Shown here piece by piece: positions 1 to 11,220 of a DNA stretch of 64,000 nucleotides. Numbering within the stretch: the first letter of the stretch is position 1; the number at the start of each line of letters is the position of its first letter. This stretch comes from Thinopyrum elongatum (Eukaryota; Streptophyta; Magnoliopsida; Poales; Poaceae). Made by a program: the position numbers and the translations under genes. The notes under the pieces are model-generated. The model was given only the letters and a program-made list of their open reading frames with translations. It was not told the origin of the DNA and did no database searches. The stretch is from the NCBI GenBank assembly GCA_011799875.1, contig CM022299.1:337612447-337676446 (forward strand). Reading direction: 5' to 3'.

Positions 1-397
1 AGCCATACCACATTACAGGTATATGAAACTCAGAATGCCAGGGCCGAATGGCGTGATCACAATCACAAGCGATCTGGATAGAGCCCTTCCAGCCGAAGAC
101 AAAACAGCATCTCTCGCCCTCGAAGCATTATCCGAGGCTCTCATAGTCGAGGAATTAACTACACTCCGTGCAATGGTGGACAGGGACGACGTGGTCCTTA
201 GTAAAAGGTCCAAATCCACATTGTTCAAGCTAGCTGATGAAATAGTCAAATTCCAAGTGCATCCAACGGATCCCAATAAAATAGCATTCATTGGAGCCCA
301 GCTGGACCTCGCAGTTGACGAAGCATTGCAGACATTCCTGCGCGAGAACTCGGACATATTTACCTGGCACCCTTTGGATATGCCAGGAATCCCATGA
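1..397 (+). pseudogene. gypsy pol: protease-RT linker
   Basis: This is the end of the protease/linker segment of the Tat-type polyprotein. The readable frame (23-397) contains the MPGPNGVITI motif that follows the protease in these elements. It ends with the FTWHPLDMPGIP motif just before the reverse transcriptase. A TGA at 395-397 interrupts the frame, and RT similarity continues immediately after it. The protease active site itself is upstream of the window. Confidence 0.8.
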
Positions 398-1090
398 AGT
401 CTAGCGGAGCATAGCCTGAACATAATCAAGGGCTTCAAGCTAGTCAAACATGCGCTGCGCCGATTTTTCGAACCCAACCGTCAACCCATGGGGGCAGAAT
501 TAGCAAAATTACTTGAAGCCAGATTCATCCGAGAAATAAAACACCCCGAGTGGTTGGCAAATTTGGTTATGGTACCTAATAAAGATAAATCCTGGTGGCT
601 ATGCGTCGATTTTAAAGACCTAAATAAAGCCTGCCCTAAGGATCCCTTCCCCTTACCCTGGATAGACCAGATCATCGATGCCACCGCCGGACACGACTCA
701 CTATGCTTCCTCGACACCTACTCTGTTTACCATCAAATCAAGACGAAGGAGTCCTACCACGCCGCAACCGCGTTCACCACCCCCTATGGGCCATTCTGCT
801 TCAACACAATGCCCCTCGGGTTAAAGAACGTAGGCGCCACATCTCAATGCATGATTCAAACATGCCTGGAAAATCAAATCGGCAAAACAGTCAAAGCGTA
901 CGTAGATGATGTGGTCATTAAAACCAAACACGTCAGCCAGTTGGGGGATGACCTCCTCCAGACCTTCGAAAATTTACGGGCTTATGATATACGGCTCAAC
1001 CCAGACAAATGAGTCTTTGGAGTTCCTGCCAGAAAACTTCTCGGATTTATTGTTTCCCACAGGGGGATAGAGGCCAATCCAGCTAAAATC
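398..1090 (+). pseudogene. gypsy pol: reverse transcriptase
   Basis: Reverse transcriptase domain of the Tat-type element, which copies element RNA into cDNA in cytoplasmic particles. Visible motifs in order are HPEWLANLVMVPNKD, LCVDFKDLNKACPKDPFPLP, the FLDTYSVYHQI block (normally FLDAYSGYHQI), and the YVDDVV catalytic motif with both aspartates. A TGA at 1010-1012 interrupts the frame, but homology continues (VFGVPARKLLGFIVSHRGIEANP) to a further stop near 1090. The domain is almost full length, yet it cannot be translated as one protein. Confidence 0.9.
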
Positions 1091-1141
1091 TGAGCTTGAT
1101 CCCAGCTAGCAATACTCACAGAGCTTAAACATGTCCAGAAG

Positions 1142-2191
1142 TTGGCAGGCTGTGTGGCAGCCCTAAGCCGCTTCATCTCCTGCCTTGGTGAAAAGGCACT
1201 GCCGCTCTACAGGCTACTCATAAAGGCCAAAAACTTCGAGTGGACCGATGAAGCAACCACTGCACTGGAGGAAATAAAAACAATACTAGCAGGCAACCCT
1301 ATACTAGCAGCACCCGGCATTGGTGAACCCAAGTTATTATACATCTCGGCCACAAATCAAGTGGTGAGCACGGTACTCATGGTAGAACGAGAAGCAGAGG
1401 GCCACAAGTTATGGGTGCAGAAGCCAGTCTACTATGTATCAGAAGTGCTTATCCCATGCAAATCTCGGTATCCACATTATCAGAAGATAGCCTATACAGT
1501 TTTTATGGCATCCCGAAAGCTTCGACACCACTTTCATGAGTTTTCAGTCATAGTGGCATCCGAGGTACCCTTGAATGACATCATTAACAACAGGGACGCC
1601 ATAGGCCACATTGCCAAATGGGCCATAGAGCTCCTTCCCTTCGAAATTGTGGACAAATCGCGCCGAGCTATTAAATCTCGGGTGTTGGCCGATTTCCTGG
1701 CCGAATGGACAGAAGCCAAGCTCCCCTGGGAATATAGTACATATTCACATTGTACAATGTACTTTGACGGCTCCAAGATGTTAGCCAGACTGGGGGCTGG
1801 GGTGATCCTTACATCTCCCACAGGCGACAATATCCGGTATGTCCTACAGATAATGTACACAGATTCTAACAACGCAGCCGAATACGAGGCCCTGTTGCAT
1901 GGTCTTCGGATGGCAACATCAATGGGCGTACAACGGCTCGAGGTGCGGGGAGACTCTAACCTCGCCATCTCCCAAGTCAACGGCGAATTTGATGCCAAAG
2001 ACCCAAAAATGGCAGCATATAGGAATGCCGTCCTTAAGATATCAACCCGGTTCGAAGGGTTAGAATTCCACCATGTCTCCAGAGACAGCAACCAAGCCGC
2101 GGACGTCCTCGCCTGCATGGATGCTAAATGTGACCCCGTCCCTAAGAACACCTTCTTGGAACGGCTCTTCAAGCCATCCGTGGTGTGGTAG
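1142..2191 (+). pseudogene. gypsy pol: RNase H plus archaeal-type RNase H
   Basis: An open stretch of about 349 codons with two RNase H modules. The first follows the RT thumb motif (GCVAALSRFISCLGEKALPLYRLL) and ends around 1700. The second, from about 1755, begins YFDGSKMLARLGAGVIL and contains NNAAEYEALLHGL and VRGDSNLAISQVNG, with the catalytic D-E-D pattern of the archaeal-type (RVT_3) RNase H. It ends HHVSRDSNQAADVLA. This second module defines the Tat lineage. The ORF is intact internally but is disconnected from RT and integrase by stops. Confidence 0.88.
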
Positions 2192-2359
2192 GATGGGGAC
2201 AAGGACGCGACAGCCAATGGCCCCGAACAGATCGTCCCTCCGGACATTGAGCTAGACGATGACATCATCGGTGGTTCGGCGCTCGAAGAAACACCTTCGG
2301 CTCATGAAGTCATGGCTGTAATCGCTCCATGGACTGAGCACTTCCTTGCCTACCTTCTA

Positions 2360-3554
2360 CGGTAGTAGCTCCCCGATGATCAGACCGAGGCACGGCGCAT
2401 AGTCGGGCGTTCTAAAGCCTACAAGATCCATGAGGGTGAGCTGTACAAGAAAAGCACTACTGGAGTCCTCGAGAGATGCATATCTGAAGAGGAGGGGCAG
2501 CAACTTTTAGTTGAGATACACGTTGGCATGGGTGGCCACCACGCAGCAGCTCGGGCCCTGGTAAGCAAGGCCTTCCGAGCGGGGGTTTTCTGGCCCACTG
2601 CTCACCCAGACGCGCGTGCTCTAGTCCAACACTGTGTTGGATGCCAGCTTTTTGCAAATCAAAGCCATATGCCCCCTACGGCTCTCCGAACAAGACCGAT
2701 CACCTAGCCTTGTGCGGTCTGGGGGCTGGACAAGGTCGGACCACTTAAAGGGGGGACCAAGAAAAAGAAACTGGTTATGGTCGACAAATTCACTAAATGG
2801 ATTGAGGCAAAACCAGTAACCTCAGCAAAGTCCGGACCAGTCATTGACTTTATATCCGGCGTGGTGCATCATTATGGTGTTCCCCACAGCATAATCATGG
2901 ACAATGAATCCAATTTTAAGCCCAGGAAGTCAAAGACTGGTGCGCTAACATGGGCATCAAGCTCGACTATGCTTCGGTGTATCACCCACAAACCAATGGA
3001 CAGGTCGAACGGGCCAATGGACTAATCATGAGTGGCATAAAACCTCGTCTAGTCCGTTCCCTGAAGGAATCTGTTTGCCACTGGGTGGAGGAGCTCGACT
3101 TTGTATTAGGGGGATTGCACACCACCCCCAACCGTCAATGGGATACACACCTTTTTTCATGGTATACAACGCAGAAGCAGTCCTCCCATGTGACCTCATT
3201 CATGACGCGCCCAGAGTGCGCATGTACGAAGAAAAGGAAGCCGAGTTGGATTGGCAGGACAACCTGGACGCCCTGGAAGGAGAGCGTAACATACCTCGGG
3301 CTCGCTCTGCATTCTATCAACAGCAGGCCCGACGCTACCAGAGCTGGGATGTTCGGGCGAAGTCATACAACGTAGGCGAAATCGTCCTCCGTCTCCCTGA
3401 GAAGCAGAAGAACAAGCTCTCGCCCAAATGGGAGGGTCCTTTCATAATCGATGAAGTACTAGCAGGAGGAGTATATCGTCTTCGCAATCCAGCGGACAAT
3501 CGCCTCAAACCAAACCCATGGAACGCAGCTCGGCTTCGGCGCTTCTACGGCTAG
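2360..3554 (+). pseudogene. gypsy pol: integrase (frameshifted)
   Basis: Integrase region spread over three frames. The zinc-binding H-H-C-C module is recognisable (GMGGHHAAAR ... QHCVGCQ, about 2520-2650). The catalytic core follows with VMVDKFTKWIEAKP (first D), IIMDNESNF (second D) and HPQTNGQVERANG (E). The C-terminal part (3075-3554) contains the GPFIIDEVLAGGVYRL fold and ends NPWNAARLRRFYG before a TAG stop. Frames change near 2930 and 3080, and a stop lies at about 2707, so no functional integrase is made. Confidence 0.87.
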
Positions 3555-4396
3555 TCCGGTGTCGTCACTTTAACTACCCTTTTCTTTGTTATAGTTTTTA
3601 CTTTTTTACTTTTTGGGAGTTAGCACCACCCGTGCTATGTACGGATAAACTGAACTGCGTTAGACTCTTTAAGCATACATCTTCAAATGTACTACCCGGA
3701 TCTACCTGGGGGCTCCTTTCAAGAAGCCAATCAATATACTTTTCATGCGCATATTCATCTTTGTCGTGTTTGCACCCTTCCCGTACCATTTCAAGCCATC
3801 ATATGCACCAATTTGACTTAAGTTTTTGCCAAGGTGGGTTGCCTGGGTCCTGTGCTTACCCCCTACATTCCCGATTGTTTGGCTAGGGGGTAAAGGGTGC
3901 ACCTCTGCGATTGCTATGACCGGGTCAACTGTGTACGTACCTTAGACGGGTGAAGCTGAAAGCTAGCGTTCTTAAGAAAATAATGCGTCAGCCACGAGGG
4001 AAGTGAAAATAATTAGGTGTTCACCACCAAAATCTGGGGGTTCGGTTCCCAAAATGGCTAACACCCGCATACTATAGGTATCCAGATACAACGTCTATGG
4101 TCAACATGACAAACTCGAAGAAAGGAACCCATGGAGGAACTATTTTCTTCGGAAGATGCTTCTTACATTAAAAAGTAATATACCATAACTCTCCACACGC
4201 GCTTTTGTCTGTTTACACCAAATGGCCGGATTGCCTGGTTACCCGAAGTGATTTTCTGTTTCTCAGGTCACATAGTAAAGAACACTCCCCGACCACTGGC
4301 CGGGGAGGCAGAAGCCGATGGCCGGTTAAGACAGCGTTTATAATGGGGATCAAGAAGGCTTGATGTAAAGTACTTAGATACATAGAATCAAGCACC
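3555..4396 (+). other. Non-coding 3' region of the Tat element
   Basis: AT-rich stretch between the end of integrase on + and the end of the antisense gene on -. I see no conserved ORF, RNA gene or clear repeat here. It is probably untranslated element sequence holding the end of the sense transcript and the 3' UTR of the antisense gene. Confidence 0.5.
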
Positions 4397-7160
4397 CTAC
4401 TCCTTGTCAATATTGTCTATCAAGTTGTCCAGGGCACAGTCCTCTTGGGAGTACTGAGCAGCAGGCATCACTTGGTCATACACCAGGCAAAGCAGTATTT
4501 CTTGCCCGTCCGGCCTGCCGGTCCAACGCGAGCCAAATGCTCTGGCTCGAGTTTGGTAAACCGGGTCTTCACCATTGCCCAGGCCTCGCGCGCTCCTTCT
4601 CAGCAAGCCGGTATCTTCCATAACTCAAAGCGACACCGAGCTCCTTTGAAACTATTGGCCAATTCGGTCATCCCTTCTGGAGGTGTCTCGGTCGGCCATA
4701 ATGCCTTGACCATGCTCTTCATGGCTTTCCGAGCTCTCTCATGCACAATGGATAGCTCCTTTAAAAGGTTCCCTCCAAATGAGTTGACCTCTTCTTCGGG
4801 CCGCCCGGTCAGGAGACGTAGCACAAGGCGTTGCATGTCCTTTACATTAAGGCACTACAAATATCTACGTGCACATAAGTTGAAATATCACTTACCGAAC
4901 ATGCCGCCTTTCAATTTTTGGTTCTCCTCAAGGGCTTGCACCAATTGAGTTTTCAAACTCTCGGTTTCTTTGGCCTGTTGTTGGTTTTCCGCCTTCAGTT
5001 TGTTATTTTCCTCATGGCTTCGTGTCAGTACTCGGCGGCCAGATTCGTGCTGTGACTCAGCATACCTTTGAGATTCTTTGGCCGCGTCCAGGTCCTTTTG
5101 TAGTTGACCTATGGATTCAGTTGCTATATGGGAAGCCTGTGTTAAACAAGGTACCCTAAATAATTAATGCGTTTTAAAGCTTTTCCCTCACCATGGGCTT
5201 CACTGGTGAACTTCTTGACCGCCTCCAGTTCGGCTTTTGCATCAGCCTACTGTGTTCGGTTAAGCTCGAGGTCCTTGGATAATTTCTTATTATGTTCCCT
5301 CGAAGCCTACAAAATATAAAAAATACATATACTCACAGATCCTTAACTCGGCCGTCCCGCCCGAATCAAGGCTCGGGGGCTACTGGGTTAGGATTTATGT
5401 TCGATTTTCAAAACCAATCTCGTACCTCCATATTGGTGGACAGGAGGTTGGCAATCCCCTCAAGACCTATTCGGGCTGCTCCGAGGTGTGCGTCCACTGA
5501 ATTAAACGCATTGAATTCCTGATTGAAAAATGCGACGTGGTGAGAGGATTCCCTCTACCGTCGGTGATTCATCACACTTTCAACTTTGGAATTGGTAACC
5601 GAGACATCCCCTGGATCCTCCAGAGGCGGGTCTGCGGCAAAATCTTCCGCATTGACCTTTGCCCATGCCAAGGACCCCAGTCCGGGGTTACGCCCTGACA
5701 CCTCCTGGACATCTTCGGACGATGGTGGTGGTGCCCTTCTTCTGCAGGTCTCGGTAATGTCACGAGTGCCCGTGGCGGCAAAATTAATGATGACCTGACT
5801 ATAATCTCAGATATATTACCTTTTAGCCAAAGGTGCGGTCGATGTAGCTCCCGCGGTTGCCTTGCGCTTGGAAGATCCATTGTTGGCTGATGCTGACCCA
5901 TTCAGCACCGCTCCCGTTGGTGTTCGGCACGTGGTACAACGACCCTTGGGAGTAGAAGTCAGCATACTCGCGGTGGCGCAAGGAAAATGCCCTGTTCAGG
6001 AAGAGGCCTTCTTGCTACTTACAGCGGAAGAAGGGAGGGCCCCAGGGTGATCGGCTATGAGGGCTACCTTGGTACCATCAATGATTTCCTAGAAAAGACC
6101 CCGTCTTTGAAATCAATGGATGTCTCTGGGTCATCATGAAATCCCGGGCCGTCGTCATGGGAATGGCTCTCCGGTTGGGTAGAGGGGCAGCTGATGGTCT
6201 CAACCTGGCGCCTCCAATTCTGTTCAGAAAAATAGTAGATCCGGTCAGTATACGGATGTAATGTTCGGACTGTGAAATGAAAAGTTGAAGTTTCCCATTC
6301 TATGGGGTTATAGCTCGCATAGCCGTCCCTATTTCTCAGACGGGCAAACTCTTCTTCTTCTCCTTTGAAGAGATCGACTAGTATGGCAGCCATTGCCGTT
6401 TGGTTATTTGGCCCCTGCCGCTTGTAACGGGTCGCGTCATTTGTTCCGTTATAGCACCATAGGGGGTGCATCCTTTGTTGAAGAGGTTGTACGCACCGAG
6501 CGATGGCGGCGGCCATCACGTCAACAATGGTTAACTTCCTATGAGTCAGCAGCTGAACCTTGGCGGCCAAGCGCAGCACCTTGGCACTTTCTTCTTGGGA
6601 AGGGATTTTTGGCCGCCAGTTGAACCGCTTCTTTAGAGAAGCGTCCGAATATTCGTGTAGACCCCTCCGAACTGCTTGGATAGGGGAACGTCTACAATAT
6701 ACAACAATTCCGAGGTCCATTCTTCAGAATCCTTCTTCGGGGTCCCAATAGGATACCCCATCCCGGCTATACGCCATACCTTGGCTCCGCCTACTTAAAA
6801 AATTGACCCCCCATGGGTACGGGGGGCGAGGTAGAAATATTTCCTCCATAACTCAAAATAAGCCTCACAGCCCAAGAACATATCGCAAAGGGCGACAAAG
6901 CCGGAGATGTGCAATATGGATCCGAGGGTGAGGTGGTGAAGCTGGATCCCGTAAAATTCCAGCAAGCCCCGCAGGAAGGGGTGAATGGGGAAGCCTAGAC
7001 CTCGTAGAAGGAAAGGCACGATACATACCCTCTCTTCCTTGCTTGGGGCAGGGAAGTTCTCCGCGAAGGCCTCGCCGTTCACGGAAGTTAATCCGACGCA
7101 GACAGATACGAGATCTACAGCAGAAAGATATCCTTGTGTTTGGAGATTGCTTAACTAGAA
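4397..7160 (-). pseudogene. Spliced antisense accessory gene: gypsy-type transposon domain plus coiled coil
   Basis: The gene runs opposite to gag-pol. The N-terminal part (about 7160-6795) has FPIHPFLRGLLEFYGIQLHH and ISGFVALCDMFLGCEAYFELW, which I recognise as the 'putative gypsy type transposon' domain (Pfam Transposase_28, PF04195). The next block (6720-6064) includes VQPLQQRMHPLW and GEEEEFARLRNRDGY, typical of the same proteins. The C-terminal half is a charged coiled coil. Introns with GT...AG ends on the minus strand are visible at about 5307-5425, 5137-5191 and 4840-4895. Joining the exons across them gives continuous heptad-rich sequence (KDLDAAKESQRYAES, EENQKLKGGMF). A stop in the exon at 5192-5306 and a frameshift near 6750 make it a pseudogene. 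Function unknown. Confidence 0.72.
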
Positions 7161-7593
7161 GCATGAAACCGAGTAGCTAGCCCAGTCACCCGGGAGAGGT
7201 CCATGAGGGCGTGAGGATGAACCTGGGGCGCTGGCCATTTGTCCCGAGATTTCTTCGGTTTGGTCTTGGCTTCTTGCTTTGGGATGGATTAACCACCCGT
7301 CGCGCTCCTGACCTATTAAATAGGTATGATTTCTGGTCCGAGAAGGGCATTTCTGTAAAAGAGCGCTGGACTGTTCACCTCCTGATGGGCGCACGGAAGT
7401 CGAGGGTTGTCTTTAACCATTGATGAAAACTAATGCTGAGGGTCCCACAATGATTTGATGGGTTATGAGGTCATCGGCGGCCGAACTGTTAAAATAGCCG
7501 AACAGGGAAGGAGTGAAGAACTCGTCTTGCAAGCCGAAGACTTTGGGGCCCACAGGGCGGCCGACAATCACGAACCTCGGTGTTGGAGGCTAG

Positions 7594-7605
7594 TTCGGGG
7601 GCTAC
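7594..7605 (+). other. Polypurine tract, Tat element
   Basis: TTCGGGGGCTAC lies immediately 5' of the LTR start (TGAGGGAG at 7606). Its position and G-run fit the primer for plus-strand DNA synthesis. Confidence 0.7.
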
Positions 7606-8097
7606 TGAGGGAGACCTGGACTAGGGGGTCCTCGGGCCACTACCTCATCTCTCATGGGCCGGACAGGTGGGCCGCACTACAATTGCTGGAAGGCCGGACT
7701 ACGAGGCAGCTTCGTATCCGGGCAGGAGATCTTTGGTGCCTTGGTGTGTCCTCCAAGTTAAGATAGAAGATTCGGCATGTTTGTTCCCTTGTTGTAACCG
7801 ACCATATGTAACCCTAGTACCCCTGGTGTCTATATAAACCAGAGGTATTAGTCCATAGACGCTAGAACAACAACCATCATCCTACTCACCTAGGGTTTAG
7901 TTCATCTGATCTCGTGGTAGGTCGACTCTATAATCATCCTATACACTTCAATATAATCAAGCAGGACGTAGGGTTTTACCTCTTAGAGAGGGCCCTAACC
8001 TGGGTAAACATCATGTCCTTCATCCCTTGTTCCCCATTGAACCAAGATCCACAGCTTGGGACCCCCTACCCGAGATCCGCCAGTTTTGACACCGACA
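7606..8097 (+). repeat. 3' LTR of the Tat element (492 bp)
   Basis: Starts TGAGGGAG after the polypurine tract and ends GACACCGACA. It contains a TATA box at 7831, an AACCCTAG stretch, and the CAGGACGTAGGGTTTTACCTC and CCCCTACCCGAGATCCGCC segments I associate with Fatima-type LTRs. It cannot be paired with its 5' LTR inside this window. Confidence 0.82.
7831..7838 (+). promoter_or_regulatory. LTR TATA box
   Basis: TATATAAA lies in the middle of the 492-bp LTR, preceded by a GC-containing stretch and followed by the likely R region. This is the expected place for the LTR Pol II promoter. It is inferred from motif and position only. Confidence 0.6.
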
Positions 8098-8112
8098 AGG
8101 GGCAACTTCACA

Positions 8113-9150
8113 CTTGCTGACCTACGTGGGGTCAGGGATGTCCGATTTATTTGCAAGGCACATGTGCCACATCAAATTTGTGAATTGGGTATTTAAATAT
8201 CACACCACACCATTTTCACACACACACACACATATTGGGCCACCCGCAGGTGTGGTTTGTATGTGGTCTCACCCATCTCACGCCACAAGCACACATTTGT
8301 GGGCCCGCACACGGTCCACATTTGATGGTCAAGAAAAAATGGGGGGGGGGGTTTACCATGATGTACTCCTTTCGGTTTTCTGTTATGGTAGGGTGAGATG
8401 TCAGACCTACCTATTTGGGGGCATGCGTTCATAGCTAGGATTCCCCTCCCGCCAACACGAAGTGTGTGTGTGGGGGGGGGGGGACTAGCAATAATAACAT
8501 GCGCTTTGTGCGACAGGTGCCACATCAAGGTTGTGCATTGGGTATTTGAACATCAAACCACCCTTTTCATACATATATTTGGTCCACATGCAAGTGTGTT
8601 CGTGTTCTGACCCTTTCCCGCGTTTTTCGCCAAATTTATAAACAACAGACAAGTCGGATGCAGCAACCGTCTGCGATCGGGTATGCAACAGACACGGTTC
8701 CCTCGGACTACCCATGTGCCGCGCCCGTGCCCTTGTCGCCCATATCATCACAGTAGATTGGGCTTCATGAGGCTTCTCTCCCGCTCTCGAAAATATCTAC
8801 TCCCTCGCAATCTCAAAAATATCTACCCACCTAGAGGGTTTTTCTGTTTGATAGCACACGATTAGTATGTATGGACGTTGTGCGATGTCTGTTACTCCCG
8901 CTCTGCTTCAATTTGTTGATCCAAATTTTCAGCAGCCCCGGCATTTTACTCCCGCCTGCATCCCTTGCAATCTAAAAAATATCTGCTCGGCTGGAGTGTT
9001 TTTCTGTTTGATAGCACACAATTATTATGTTTTAACCGTGTGTGATGTTTGTTACTCCCGCCCCGCTCTGCTTCAATCCCTTGATCCAAGTTTTTGGTAG
9101 CCCCGCCATTTTACTCCCGCCTAGTAAAATTTTCAGTACCCGCGGCATTT
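8113..9150 (+). repeat. Outer tandem repeats of the left CACTA-like element
   Basis: Two diverged units about 353 bp apart share GCCACATCAA followed by TTGTG and a nearby A-rich/CA-rich tract (8166 and 8519). They match in reverse the seven-unit array at 54190-56330. Homopolymer G runs (about 8341 and 8472) interrupt them. From about 8790 to 9150 a second pair of diverged units contains ATATCTAC/ATATCTGC, TTTTTCTGTTTGATAGCACAC and GTTACTCCCGC. ORFs crossing this region are only repeat translation. Confidence 0.65.
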
Positions 9151-9159
9151 CCTCATACA

Positions 9160-9460
9160 CCACCTTGGACCCCCTCCACTCACACACACCCAAATCCTGC
9201 GCTCACCCCAAATCCCCTGCTCACACACACACACACTTCCCTCGCTCGAAACCCTAGCTAGGTTGCCGCCGCCACGCCACCTCCATCGTCAACCTCTGTC
9301 AGTCTACTCGTGTAGGTTACCCACCGATATACATACCCTTGCCGCCTTGAGTTTCTTAGATGATGCCTGCGAAACGCCCCCTTCCCACAGATCCCCATCC
9401 CCATCCCCTGCCCCACTCCAGAGTGACATAGCCGGGCTTCCCAGGGAGCTCGAGGACCAA
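9160..9460 (+). promoter_or_regulatory. Conserved promoter/5'UTR-like segment upstream of captured gene (left)
   Basis: CA- and C-rich leader including CTCGCTCGAAACCCTAG, which resembles plant 5' UTRs. It is collinear with the reverse complement of about 53343-53530 in the right copy. Conservation up to the shared ATG (9461 and 53342) suggests one common transcription start region. No clear TATA box was identified. Confidence 0.45.
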
Positions 9461-9877
9461 ATGGCCCAAAAGAGTTTTACCGCGGCCTCTTCGCCCGACG
9501 TCGGTGAGGTGGCCGCCGAGGAAGCTGCCGACAATGACTGGTCGCAGCCTTTCAATCAGCGGGCTAAAGTATTCTGGTATGTCGCGGACGCCGGCTACGA
9601 CATCGAGGTCATCAACAGCGATGGCTTGACACGGGCTATGTCACAGGTTAAGTTGCCCACCCCCAACCCCTCGGGTTCGACAGGCATCGATCTCATTGAT
9701 GGCCCTGCCGCTGATCTCCTGTGGCTTGTTATGAATAATTTGCCATCCTTCATCGCCATGGAGCCCATTTTCACATTTCTGAAGGACATGTTCTGCGACG
9801 TTGGCTTGGGATCCTCAGCTGCCAAGTCAGACCTCATCGACGGCGACCACGAGGAGGAGCCCATTTGTGACAAGTGA
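9461..9877 (+). CDS. First-exon ORF with unrecognised payload (139 codons)
   Basis: ATG at 9461 starts MAQKSFTAASSPDVGEVAAE, nearly the same as the start of the AP2/ERF ORF in the right copy (MAQKRFIAASLPDTGEVATK at 53342). After about 20 codons the two diverge completely. This copy continues with RAKVFWYVADAGYDIEVI, ADLLWLVMNNLPSF and FLKDMFCDVGLGSS, ending at TGA 9875-9877. I do not recognise the domain. The frame also stays open upstream to 9263, but the paralog supports the start at 9461. It is probably the first exon of a transcript whose later exons are the B3-like module. It could also be a separate gene. Confidence 0.5.
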   Translation: MAQKSFTAASSPDVGEVAAEEAADNDWSQPFNQRAKVFWYVADAGYDIEVINSDGLTRAMSQVKLPTPNPSGSTGIDLIDGPAADLLWLVMNNLPSFIAMEPIFTFLKDMFCDVGLGSSAAKSDLIDGDHEEEPICDK

Positions 9878-10771
9878 GGAAACCCATGATTTGTTTTGTC
9901 GTGCCTCTTCACCAGGGGAATCCCATGATTTGTTTTCTCGAACACCTTTTGTAGTGAGAACCTGTCCAGTATTTATTGCTATATTTGGTTGTTTGCATTA
10001 CGCCTTGTTTATTTCAACGGTTTTTGGCTGTTTGGTTGTTTGCAGTTAGCATATGTCCAATTTCAATTGCCATCTTTGGTTGTTCGTAGTATGCCTTGTT
10101 TATTTCAGTTATTCACAATGTGATGTTCTATATGTGCTAGTATGAAATGTGCAGTTCAATTTCATCAATACCTGTTTTAACAATAGCTCTATGAATGACT
10201 ATATTTGGTTGTTGTTAAGCATGTTGTATTTAACACGCCTTTCCATTTGATTTAACAATAACTAGTGTACTTACACCTGCACAATACAAGTTTGAATGAC
10301 TATGTTTGCTTGTTTTTAAATGTTAGCTAGGCCTATTGTAGTTAATAACACACCTTTCCAGTTCTTGTTTTTTCTTAACTAGCATGCTTAAACCTTTACC
10401 ATGAAGCTATCATTTGGAGATTATGTTGTCTACCATGGATATATTTGGTGGATGTTTAGCCTGTTGTGCTTAACATGCCTTTAGATGTACTTACACATGA
10501 CAATATTGGGAACAACTGCTATTTACCATCGAGGTTAGTTTGATCCCATGGCTTATATATACTCATTGTTCAGGATATCGGTAGCTGGTACCATATAGGC
10601 CGGGGGCTGATATGGGATTAATCATTGAGTCGGACATTTAACTGAATATATCTGTAACCCATTTATTGGTAGGTTAACTAGGGCCATATCTAACTTATCT
10701 GAGGCTACATAGGAAGATGTATTGTACTGAATGACTAAATATGCAATCCTAGGCCACATAGCAACAAGGAA

Positions 10772-11011
10772 GGGTTGTTTGGTTCTAGGCCTTGTAGTGC
10801 CACACTTTTCCATACAATGTTGCGAAATTTGCCAAAGGGTTAGTTCTTCAAAACAAGAGCCACAAGTTGGCACGCCTAAGAGAATCTTGCCACACTTTTT
10901 TCAGTGTATGTGATGTGGGACCATAGTGTGGCTTGCATAAGATGTGGTTTGAACCAAACACACACCTAACCTTAGGTGTGTCAACCTTTGGCAAACATAG
11001 TCTCAAACCAA
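10772..11011 (+). mobile_element. ~240-bp MITE insertion, absent from the right copy
   Basis: Left copy reads AACAAGGAA, then GGGTTGTTTGGTTC ... CTCAAACCAA, then GAGTGTTACC. The right copy reads straight through AACAAGGAAGAGTGTTACC (reverse complement, near 51690). The extra segment has imperfect inverted ends (TTGTTTGGTTC versus TTGGTTTGAG) and no coding capacity. The empty site in the paralog shows it is an insertion after the copies separated. Superfamily is uncertain (hAT- or Harbinger-type). Confidence 0.62.
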
Positions 11012-11130
11012 GAGTGTTACCTTAATGTTCTGATGATGTCTAGATATACATAGAAGAGTAGCAAGAACACCAACAACACAACAGCAGTTAACTGCCGTTA
11101 ATCGACTGATATTTGTAGAAATGTAATAAA

Positions 11131-11220
11131 CTCCCTCCGCCCCATAATATAAGATGTTTATTCATCCATGCCGTGAGTATATTGGATGCTATAAGATCTT
11201 ATATAATGGGATGAAGGGAG
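11131..11220 (+). mobile_element. Stowaway-type MITE (90 bp)
   Basis: Starts CTCCCTCCGCCCCATAATAT and ends ATATAATGGGATGAAGGGAG, imperfect inverted repeats typical of grass Stowaway (Tc1/mariner) MITEs. The TA target duplication is not preserved. The right copy keeps only one half of this MITE (about 51619-51645), so the insertion predates the split of the two copies. Confidence 0.75.

Larger units (their letters stand above)
1..8097 (+). mobile_element. Tat-lineage Ty3/gypsy LTR retrotransposon, 3' part (Fatima-like)
   Basis: The window opens inside the pol gene of a gypsy element. Order on + is protease-RT linker, reverse transcriptase, RNase H, a second (archaeal-type) RNase H, integrase, a long 3' region with an antisense gene, polypurine tract, and a 3' LTR ending at 8097. 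The extra RNase H before integrase is a hallmark of the Tat lineage. The LTR (TGAGGGAG...ACCGACA) resembles what I remember of wheat Fatima; that name is unverified. The 5' LTR and gag lie upstream of the window, so the TSD cannot be checked. Pol is broken by many stops and frameshifts, so the copy is dead. It probably inserted into the CACTA-like element that starts at 8098. Confidence 0.88.

Noticed and set aside
8114..8751. ORFs in the tandem repeats upstream of the left captured gene
   Set aside because: They are translations of CA-rich tandem repeats and homopolymer G runs, with no similarity to protein families.
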